From the NCBI GenBank assembly GCA_029859145.1, contig JAOUDT010000067.1:1-6838 (forward strand): a DNA stretch of 6,838 nucleotides. The letters run 5' to 3'. Both the position numbers and the translations under genes were made by a program. The stretch is from Dehalococcoidia bacterium. GTDB taxonomy: Bacteria; Chloroflexota; Dehalococcoidia; GIF9; AB-539-J10. The notes below the pieces were generated by a model that saw only the letters and a list, made by a program, of their open reading frames with translations, searched no databases and had not been told where the DNA came from. This document shows positions 1 through 5,261 of the stretch, one piece after another (the first letter of the stretch is position 1; every line of letters begins with the position of its first letter).

Positions 1-348
1 GCTCAGAGGGTCAGCGCAAAAAAGGGCCTTGTCTAATTTCATTTCTCGGGGAACGCCGTGGGCCTCATTGTGGCACAAAATGGCATGGGCCATAGTCGCA
101 TTGACTCCCAGCTCGCGGGCGAGATCAGACCCCAATTTACCGTGGCTACTCATATCGCCCTCAACCAGTTCCACATCAATATCGTGGATGAGCCCGGTAA
201 TACCCCACTCCTCCTCATCTTCTCCCAGCTTTCTGGCCAAAGCCCGCATGATAGCCTCGGTAGCTAACATATGCTTAATCATATTTCTGTCTTGGACATT
301 GCCGTGGATGGAGTCAAGGATTTCTTCTCTGTTGAGCTTCGATTTCAT
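1..348 (-). CDS. HD-domain (HDIG-type) phosphohydrolase, 5' part only
   Basis: The first 116 codons of a minus-strand gene are open from an ATG at 348-346 to the left edge, so the C-terminus is missing. The protein begins MKSKLNREEILDSIHG and carries the spaced metal ligands of the HD superfamily: His26 (IKHML), His55-Asp56 (GLIHDID), further histidines at 69, 88 and 93, and Asp113 (FCADPL). Helices around EAIMRALARKLGEDEE also match small HDIG proteins. Such proteins are metal-dependent, cytoplasmic phosphohydrolases; the substrate cannot be told from sequence. The start overlaps the uvrA stop in an ATGA, with AAAAGG at 361-356 (7-base spacing) as a possible ribosome site, so the gene is probably translated from the uvrA mRNA by coupling. 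The family call is firm, any specific function is not. Confidence 0.85.
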   Translation of the reverse strand, partial: MKSKLNREEILDSIHGNVQDRNMIKHMLATEAIMRALARKLGEDEEEWGITGLIHDIDVELVEGDMSSHGKLGSDLARELGVNATMAHAILCHNEAHGVPREMKLDKALFCADPLS

Positions 349-3200
349 GTCAATACCTTTTCGTGCGGCGTTGATAATATAGCATGTAAATACTGTCCAG
401 TGAAAGAAGCCTGGTTTTGAGTCAGCCCTTCAGGCGTGCCAGCACCTACAAGGTAGCCACCCTCGTCGCCAGCTCCAGGGCCAAGGTCAATTACCCAATC
501 GGCATTTTTGACCACGTCCAGGTGGTGCTCAATGATAATTACCGTGTTTCCGTAATCGACCAGGCGCTGGAGGACCTTTAAGAGACAGGCGATATCTGAG
601 AAAGAAAGGCCGGTGGTCGGCTCATCCAGTATATAGAGCGTTTTGCCCGTCGATCGGCGGGATAGTTCAGTAGCTAGTTTTACTCGCTGGGCCTCGCCTC
701 CCGAGAGAGTGGGTGCTGGCTGACCCAGGCAAATATACCCCAAACCTACGTCTCGAAGGGTTTCCAGCTTGTGTTTGACTTTAGGGAAGTGGTCAAAGAA
801 AACCAGAGCTTCGTCCACTGTCATATCCAGGATTTCGGCGATATTCTTCCCTTTGAACTGAATTTCCAGCGCTTCCCGGTTATACCTTCTCCCCTTGCAT
901 ACCTCGCAGGCGACGGTGACGTTGGGCAGGAATTGCATCTCAATCTGGACGTAGCCCGCCCCCTGACAGGCTTCACATCTTCCCCCTTTTACGTTGAAGG
1001 AAAAGCGCCCCTGGGGATAACCACGCACTCTAGCTTCAGGAACAGCGGCGAAAAGCTCTCGAATAGGGGTGAATGTCCCGGTATAAGTTGCGGGGTTGCT
1101 TCTCGGGGTGCGACCAATCGGCGATTGGTCAATGTTGACCACCTTGTCAACGAATTCAGTGCCCACAATGCTATCACACTCGCCTGGCCTCTCCTTGGCC
1201 CGGTAGAAGAGGCGAGCCAATCTTTTGTACAGGACTTCGTTGATGAGAGAGCTTTTGCCGCTTCCCGAAACGCCAGTGACGCAAACAAACTTGCCCAAGG
1301 GGATCTGGACATCGATGTTCTTCAGGTTATTCTCTCTGGCACCTACGATTGCCAGCTCTTTGCCGGAGCCTGGCCGACGCTCACGTGGCAACGGGATTTG
1401 CTTTGTCCTACTGAGGTACTGTCCCGTTATTGATTGAGGGCAGGCCATTATGTCCTGCAATGTCCCCGTGGCGACTACCTCTCCGCCTTGTTTACCAGCG
1501 CCGGGCCCCATATCAATAATGTAATCAGCCGCTCTCATCATAGCTTCATCGTGCTCTACGATGATTATGGTATTATCCAGGTCCCTGAGGCGTTTCAGCG
1601 TGGTGATGAGCCGGGAGCCGTCGGCAGGATGCAGACCAACCGTGGGCTCATCACAAATATAAAGTACACCGCTGAGCCCGCTGCCAATCTGGGTAGCCAG
1701 GCGAATTCTCTGCGCCTCGCCACCGCTCAATGTTGCGGAAGGACGGTCCAGAGTCAAATAGCCCAGACCGATGTCTCTCAGAAAGCCCAACCGGGCACGG
1801 ATCTCTTTGATAATCTGTCTGGCTATGGTGAGTTCTCGAGGGCTGATTCTGTCACCTAGCTGTTCCACCCAATCTAGGGACTCTGTGACAGGCAATGCGG
1901 TGACATCCATGATGTTTTTACCGCTAACCGTGACGGCCAAAGACTCTGGCTTCAGTCTCTTTCCCTGACAGCTAGGGCAGGGGTTGGATGCCATATAGCG
2001 CTCGATATCCGCTCTGACACTATCCGAGCTCGTCTCTCGGTAGCGGCGCTCCAGGTATGGTATGACGCCCGGAAAATTAGCGTAGTACTGACGGAGTTGA
2101 CCGTTGCGGTCTTCGTATGTGGCGGGAATTAGATCACCCCCGTCACCATAGAGAATTACGCGCAATTGTTCTTCGCTCAAACCCTTCACCGGTGTAGACA
2201 GAGAAAAACCGTGGCGGCGACCCAGAGACTGTAGTATGCTGGTGGACCAGGTGCTAAGCTGCCCGTTTCTCAGCCAGGGCTGAATAGCTCCTTCAACCAA
2301 GCTCAGTCCCTTGTCCGGCACAACTAGGTTTGGGTCGATTTCCAGTTTACAGCCCAATCCCGTGCAAGCCGAGCAAGCTCCATAAGGGCTGTTAAAGCTG
2401 AACGTTCTGGGAGCAATCTCTCCCAGGCTTATGCCGCAATAGACACAGGCGAAATGCTCTGAAAACAGTAATTCCTCACCGTCGAGGACCTTGATAAGCA
2501 CCACACCCGATCCCAGTTTTAGCGCTGTCTCAACGGAGTCAGCAAGGCGGGTGGCATTCCCCTTTTCCTCTATCTGAAGTCTGTCAACCACCACCTCTAT
2601 GGTATGCTTCTTATTCTTGTCTAACTGAAATTGGTCGGAGAGGTCATGAATCTGCCCGTCGACTCGGACCCTGACAAACCCGGCCTTCTGCAAGTCCTTG
2701 AATATCGCCTGATGCTCACCTTTGCGGTCTCTGACCAGAGGCGCCAGAATCATGATACGGCTGCCCTGAGGTATTTCCTGAACGGCATCCACAATTTGCT
2801 GCACTGTCTGACGGGAGATCTCCCTTCCGCATTCAGGGCAGTGGGGATGCCCGATGCGGGCGAAAAGAAGGCGCAGGTAATCATAGATTTCGGTCAACGT
2901 GCCCACAATAGACCTGGGATTATGGGGTGGCCCTTTCTGGTCGATGGATATGGCCGGGCTAAGCCCTTCGATGTAATCAACGTCCGGTTTCTCCATCTGC
3001 CCCAGGAACTGGCGGGCATAGGCGGAAAGAGACTCTACGTAGCGGCGCTGCCCTTCAGCATATATGGTATCGAAAGCCAAGGAACTTTTTCCCGAGCCGG
3101 AAACACCGGTGATAACCACCAGTTTGTTCCTGGGGATGACTACATCTATGTCTTTGAGGTTGTGCTCCCGGGCACCCTTGATGAATATGGTATCGGGCAT
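345..3200 (-). CDS. uvrA: Excinuclease ABC subunit A (UvrA)
   Basis: Complete 951-residue UvrA, the usual length (about 940-960). It is the damage-sensing ATPase of nucleotide excision repair, dimerising and loading UvrB on damaged DNA. Two ABC modules are visible. Module I has Walker A GVSGSGKSS at 32-40, signature LSGGEAQR at 491-498 and Walker B YICDEPTVGLH at 514-524. Module II has Walker A at 643-651, signature at 832-839 and Walker B YILDEPTTGL at 856-865. Zinc-binding cysteines are C252/C255/C276/C279, C742/C745/C765/C768, and the pairs C121/C124 and C408/C411, which probably form the third site. The residue after the second DEPTTGL is Ser866, where E. coli UvrA has His. The start is fixed by homology (KGAREHNLKDIDV near residue 8) and by an in-frame TAG three codons upstream. 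The HD-domain gene follows with a 4-base overlap. Confidence 0.98.
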   Translation of the reverse strand: MPDTIFIKGAREHNLKDIDVVIPRNKLVVITGVSGSGKSSLAFDTIYAEGQRRYVESLSAYARQFLGQMEKPDVDYIEGLSPAISIDQKGPPHNPRSIVGTLTEIYDYLRLLFARIGHPHCPECGREISRQTVQQIVDAVQEIPQGSRIMILAPLVRDRKGEHQAIFKDLQKAGFVRVRVDGQIHDLSDQFQLDKNKKHTIEVVVDRLQIEEKGNATRLADSVETALKLGSGVVLIKVLDGEELLFSEHFACVYCGISLGEIAPRTFSFNSPYGACSACTGLGCKLEIDPNLVVPDKGLSLVEGAIQPWLRNGQLSTWSTSILQSLGRRHGFSLSTPVKGLSEEQLRVILYGDGGDLIPATYEDRNGQLRQYYANFPGVIPYLERRYRETSSDSVRADIERYMASNPCPSCQGKRLKPESLAVTVSGKNIMDVTALPVTESLDWVEQLGDRISPRELTIARQIIKEIRARLGFLRDIGLGYLTLDRPSATLSGGEAQRIRLATQIGSGLSGVLYICDEPTVGLHPADGSRLITTLKRLRDLDNTIIIVEHDEAMMRAADYIIDMGPGAGKQGGEVVATGTLQDIMACPQSITGQYLSRTKQIPLPRERRPGSGKELAIVGARENNLKNIDVQIPLGKFVCVTGVSGSGKSSLINEVLYKRLARLFYRAKERPGECDSIVGTEFVDKVVNIDQSPIGRTPRSNPATYTGTFTPIRELFAAVPEARVRGYPQGRFSFNVKGGRCEACQGAGYVQIEMQFLPNVTVACEVCKGRRYNREALEIQFKGKNIAEILDMTVDEALVFFDHFPKVKHKLETLRDVGLGYICLGQPAPTLSGGEAQRVKLATELSRRSTGKTLYILDEPTTGLSFSDIACLLKVLQRLVDYGNTVIIIEHHLDVVKNADWVIDLGPGAGDEGGYLVGAGTPEGLTQNQASFTGQYLHAILSTPHEKVLT

Positions 3201-3208
3201 GGCTCTCT

Positions 3209-3237
3209 ATTCTACCATTGGCGCTCAGGCTTCTCAA
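3209..3237 (-). promoter_or_regulatory. uvrA promoter, extended -10, near-leaderless
   Basis: On the minus strand, TTGAGA (3237-3232) is followed by a 17-base spacer and TAGAAT (3214-3209). TGG directly precedes the hexamer and supplies the extended -10 TGn element. Only 8 bases separate the -10 from the uvrA ATG, so the expected transcription start falls at or within a base or two of the start codon. No LexA-like dyad is visible here. Confidence 0.7.
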
Positions 3238-3322
3238 AAGAAAGCGTTAGTTGACACCTTAGGAATGACGCTTCCTCACAGAGATGCCACAAAACACGTC
3301 TTCTTGGCTTCAGTCCCGATAA

Positions 3323-3344
3323 GGCACAAGACCGAAGTCTTGCC
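3323..3344 (-). terminator. Hairpin with C(UUCG)G loop, possible weak terminator
   Basis: Read on the minus strand, CAAGAC-TTCG-GTCTTG forms a perfect 6-bp stem closed by the very stable cUUCGg tetraloop, extended by GGC/GCC beyond a 2-base bulge. It is followed by TTATCGGG, a poor U-tract. It lies upstream of the uvrA promoter, where it could block minus-strand read-through into uvrA. The terminator role is inferred; the hairpin is directly visible. Confidence 0.4.
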
Positions 3345-3357
3345 AAATAACGATGTA

Positions 3358-3386
3358 TTGACTTTCTCTGAAGGAACTGTTATTCT
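3358..3386 (+). promoter_or_regulatory. Putative promoter for the 107-residue membrane protein
   Basis: TTGACT (3358-3363), a 17-base spacer and TATTCT (3381-3386) give a sigma70-like promoter with 5/6 and 4/6 consensus bases. The predicted start near 3393 leaves a leader of about 36 bases before the ATG at 3429. Confidence 0.5.
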
Positions 3387-3428
3387 TATATGAAGTATCC
3401 CCACATCTGGCATTGACAGAGGGAGAGA

Positions 3429-3752
3429 ATGAGAATAGCAGCTGGTATTCTCATGATGATTCTTAGCGTGGTAGCCATGGGCATCTTTGTCTACGGCATT
3501 CAAGCCTATTATGGCCTCACTTTTGACCTGCTCATGATTCTCTCAACTGCATTTGTTACTGTCGGCGGAGTCTTTTGCCTTAGGAGAAAATATTGGACGA
3601 CATGCTTCATTTCAAGCCTTTTGGTCCCTTGTTTTGTGTTCTTACTATGGATATGGGTCATTCCATCTGACTTATGTTTGCTTTTCATCGCGGGAGCGAT
3701 TATCTCGGCAATATTTACGGGTCTCAGGAAGAGAGAGTGGCAAGAAATCTGA
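3429..3752 (+). CDS. Small four-helix integral membrane protein, function unknown
   Basis: A 107-residue protein preceded by a good purine-rich ribosome site (GAGGGAG at 3419-3425, four bases before the ATG). Four hydrophobic stretches fill almost the whole chain: about residues 4-25, 31-51, 57-78 and 81-98. RRK follows the second helix and RKRE ends the fourth, suggesting a compact protein in the cytoplasmic membrane with those basic clusters inside. There is no catalytic motif or lipobox. I do not recognise a named family; short proteins starting 'MRIAAGILMMI' are common as hypothetical membrane proteins. It is divergent from uvrA across a 228-bp region and is the only confident plus-strand gene here. 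The plausible promoter, ribosome site and hydrophobic pattern make it likely real; its function is unknown. Confidence 0.75.
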   Translation: MRIAAGILMMILSVVAMGIFVYGIQAYYGLTFDLLMILSTAFVTVGGVFCLRRKYWTTCFISSLLVPCFVFLLWIWVIPSDLCLLFIAGAIISAIFTGLRKREWQEI

Positions 3753-3828
3753 GCTTGACTGGATGAGCCTGGGTAACGATCTCTGTATTCGCACTATCAA
3801 GGGCCAGCCTTAATAGGCGGCGGAATCA

Positions 3829-3877
3829 GCGAGGCAGGCACATCAGGGTTCAGCGATTATGCCTGCCCGCTAAACCC
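3829..3877. repeat. Interleaved inverted repeats behind the membrane-protein gene
   Basis: Arm pair 1 is GGCAGGCA (3833-3840) with TGCCTGCC (3860-3867). Arm pair 2 is GGGTTCAGCG (3846-3855) with CGCTAAACCC (3868-3877), 9 of 10 paired. The arms alternate (1,2,1,2), so the two stems either compete or make a pseudoknot. No T-run follows on either strand, so this is not a standard terminator. It lies between the convergent ends of the plus-strand membrane-protein gene and the minus-strand hppA relic. Confidence 0.5.
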
Positions 3878-3878
3878 G

Positions 3879-3993
3879 CTAGATCAGACCACCAAAACGC
3901 ATTAACAAGGGGCGCCAGCATCAACGAAATCACCGACATCAGCTTGAGCATTATATTCAAGGACGGGCCGGCGGCATCAAGACGGGTCGCCTG
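3879..3993 (-). pseudogene. Relic of a second hppA 3' end
   Basis: Read on the minus strand, this encodes AGPSLNIMLKLMSVIS and the following LMLAP, the same C-terminal peptide as the intact pyrophosphatase gene to the right. Bases 3911-3972 match 5293-5354 at 60 of 62 positions, and 3883-3893 match 5266-5276 exactly. Two indels break the frame. A 1-base insertion lies near the four A's at 3894-3897; removing it restores APLVNAFGGLI and the TAG at 3881-3879. A 2-base deletion lies between GGCGACCC and GCCGGCCCG. Homology stops within 2-3 bases of the stop codon of the 229-residue gene. This is a non-functional fragment of about 35 codons, from either a displaced gene end or a duplicate hppA. 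Confidence 0.85.
3911..3972. repeat. Direct repeat copy 1 (hppA tail core)
   Basis: A 62-base core identical to 5293-5354 at 60 positions, same orientation. The sequence on either side falls off sharply in similarity except for the 11 bases at 3883-3893. Together the two copies bracket about 1.38 kb. Confidence 0.9.
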
Positions 3994-3995
3994 CA

Positions 3996-4685
3996 CTAGT
4001 ACGTGCGCTTATGATGGCCGTTCTTAATCCAACGTGCGACGTCCTTCGGTTTGTTGGAGTCGAAAACTTTGTTTCCTTTACCTACGGGTTTCATGTCAAC
4101 TACGTCGGCAGAATACACGCTGTATTTTCTTTTCTTCTCTCCCGAATAGTCTGGGTCAAGCTCGACCACAGTAGCGCCCATGCCAAGGGGACCACCGTTT
4201 GTGCCACCCCTCGCCATGTAGAAGAACGCCGTGCTGCCCGGTTCGCCTAGCTCCTCGATTTTCTTCAGTATCTCGGCTTCGGTGAAAATAGTAGTGTCGG
4301 CGCTAATCTTCTTCTTTTCTAGCAGTCCAACCCGTTTTGATTCCAAATCGACCCATCCTTCGTAGCCTACCAAATCTTGATGCTCATCAAGAGATGTGTA
4401 ATTCTCAACCTTCACCTTCTTTGCCAGGGCCTCAGATTCGTCGAAAACTCTGATATTGAGTAGCCCTTCTTGGCTTGCGCTCTTGCGCATCACGGCCTTG
4501 AGAAGCTTTGCCAGGTCAGGGTCCATTCTCCTTTCAGCTACCAAATACTTCTGCACTAGCTCTGGTATCGCCTGTGGTCCTCGTAGTTTCTCTTCCTTTT
4601 TCACTGACTTCTGACGCATCAGCTCAGGTACTTCCTTGGGTTCCAGCAAGTTTACTCCCTTGCTTTCATTATGCTTCCAAAACAT
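3996..4685 (-). CDS. Conserved-looking cytoplasmic protein of unknown function ('MFWK' protein)
   Basis: A 229-residue protein with a perfect Shine-Dalgarno AAGGAGG (4697-4691) five bases before the ATG, so the start is secure. It is highly charged and Lys-rich, with no signal peptide or membrane segment. The N-terminus holds two similar short motifs, PKEVPEL (16-22) and PQAIPEL (37-43). A central part follows (NIRVFDESEALAKKVKVENY, 77-96; YTSLDEH, 96-102; YEGWVDLES, 108-116). The C-terminal part has TIFTEAEILKKIEELGEPGS (132-151), a Gly-rich stretch GGTNGGPLGMGATVVEL and the tail KPKDVARWIKNGHHKRTY. I recall similar uncharacterised proteins from Chloroflexota but know no function. It lies between the hppA gene and the hppA relic, on the same strand as both, and its stop codon abuts the relic. 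Coding status is confident; function is not assigned. Confidence 0.85.
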   Translation of the reverse strand: MFWKHNESKGVNLLEPKEVPELMRQKSVKKEEKLRGPQAIPELVQKYLVAERRMDPDLAKLLKAVMRKSASQEGLLNIRVFDESEALAKKVKVENYTSLDEHQDLVGYEGWVDLESKRVGLLEKKKISADTTIFTEAEILKKIEELGEPGSTAFFYMARGGTNGGPLGMGATVVELDPDYSGEKKRKYSVYSADVVDMKPVGKGNKVFDSNKPKDVARWIKNGHHKRTY

Positions 4686-4690
4686 TTGTG

Positions 4691-4697
4691 CCTCCTT
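4691..4697 (-). promoter_or_regulatory. Strong ribosome binding site of the 229-residue gene
   Basis: AAGGAGG on the minus strand, with 5 bases to the ATG at 4685. It is the best Shine-Dalgarno sequence in the window and decides the start of this gene. I see no convincing -35/-10 pair directly upstream. Confidence 0.85.
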
Positions 4698-4716
4698 ATG
4701 CTAGATAGTCTTGACA

Positions 4717-4753
4717 AAAGCCCCACGCCATATTGCGTGATTAATCGGGCTTT
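4717..4753 (-). terminator. Bulged hairpin ending in GGGCTTTT, possible terminator
   Basis: On the minus strand, AAAGCCC (4753-4747), a 7-base bulge, CACGC (4739-4735), a 6-base loop, GCGTG (4728-4724) and GGGCTTT (4723-4717) fold into a 5+7 bp stem followed by one more T and then GTC. The GC-rich arm running into a short T-run suggests an intrinsic terminator for transcription arriving from the hppA side. Alternatively it is a leader structure in front of the 229-residue gene. Confidence 0.45.
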
Positions 4754-4781
4754 CACGGTACGTGATTCTAGAGTGCTAGAA
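4754..4781. repeat. Two adjacent dyads, possible operator
   Basis: CACG-GTA-CGTG (4754-4764) is followed after one base by TTCTAG-AGTG-CTAGAA (4766-4781); both are perfect inverted repeats. They sit 69-96 bases upstream of the 229-residue gene, directly beside the bulged hairpin at 4717-4753. The second includes the TAG stop of the doubtful ORF 4776-5219. Symmetry of this kind suits a dimeric DNA-binding protein, but I do not recognise either site. Confidence 0.4.
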
Positions 4782-5219
4782 GGAAAGCGTATTGGAAGGA
4801 GGGGGTATATCCAGTAACTCGCAGGCCCGGTGGAGCCCCACGTCAGAGATACCAGCAAGACCGCAAAGCCGGGCCATATTCCTGTAAAGGTTCGCCAAGA
4901 ACTGCAAGTATATCTGTGACGCCGCACAAGCGCCGTGTGTTGACACCGTTCTGCTGTAGACGTTGTCTTTGGCATGGTTGGGTCTCCGCGGGTTGTCACG
5001 AGCTCTGGGGGCGACTGATACTGAAGCGTAATCCTGGAAGTAACAGGACATTGAAAGGGGAGATGAGGCGTGTTTTTCAGCGAATTCACCCAGGTGCGGA
5101 CTAACGACGCAGGAGGTAACTAGCAGGCAGAGGCTCATAAAAACGTAAAGGAAGGGTTTTCTCTTCAGCTGGTTCACTGTACGAACGACACCACCCATGT
5201 TATCAGCATTGTAAAACAT
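4776..5219 (-). CDS. Doubtful ORF with lipoprotein-like N-terminus
   Basis: An open frame of 147 codons in the otherwise gene-free 576 bases between hppA and the 229-residue gene. Near residues 19-37 it has a basic stretch, a hydrophobic core (FLYVFMSLCLL) and VTSC, which fits a lipobox with Cys37 as the acylated residue. The rest (two more Cys pairs, no clear domain) is not recognisable. Neither the ATG at 5219 nor the one at codon 8 has a Shine-Dalgarno sequence, and overlapping frames are open for similar lengths. It is either a small lipoprotein, a decayed gene left by whatever produced the hppA tail duplication, or chance. I lean towards remnant or chance. Confidence 0.25.
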   Translation of the reverse strand: MFYNADNMGGVVRTVNQLKRKPFLYVFMSLCLLVTSCVVSPHLGEFAEKHASSPLSMSCYFQDYASVSVAPRARDNPRRPNHAKDNVYSRTVSTHGACAASQIYLQFLANLYRNMARLCGLAGISDVGLHRACELLDIPPPSNTLSF

Positions 5220-5261
5220 ATGGTGAGCTTACATAGGGGCACTGTATGGGGATTGCTGCAG

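Noticed and set aside
29..382. 117-codon plus-strand ORF at the left edge
   Set aside because: It is antisense to the HD-domain gene, whose His and Asp ligands are clearly encoded on the minus strand.
771..1433. 220-codon plus-strand ORF opposite the 3' part of uvrA
   Set aside because: Antisense shadow of the conserved second ABC module; no coding features of its own.
2631..3254. 207-codon plus-strand ORF opposite the 5' part of uvrA
   Set aside because: It is fully antisense to conserved UvrA codons, has no recognisable domain, and is a shadow of uvrA codon bias.
3251..3256. TTGACA as a plus-strand -35 box
   Set aside because: No -10-like hexamer lies 16-18 bases downstream (cctcac there). 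The TTGACA at 3413-3418 is also unusable because it overlaps the ribosome site.
3201..3428. LexA/SOS box in front of uvrA
   Set aside because: I looked for the CGAAC-n4-GTTCG and CTGT-n8-ACAG forms and found neither.
4652..5089. 145-codon minus-strand ORF
   Set aside because: It runs through the dyad cluster and ribosome site into the 229-residue gene in another frame and has no domain-like sequence.
3996..5261. Integrase or transposase in the repeat-bracketed segment
   Set aside because: No tyrosine or serine recombinase or DDE motif is readable in any sizeable frame; mobility is inferred only from the repeat.
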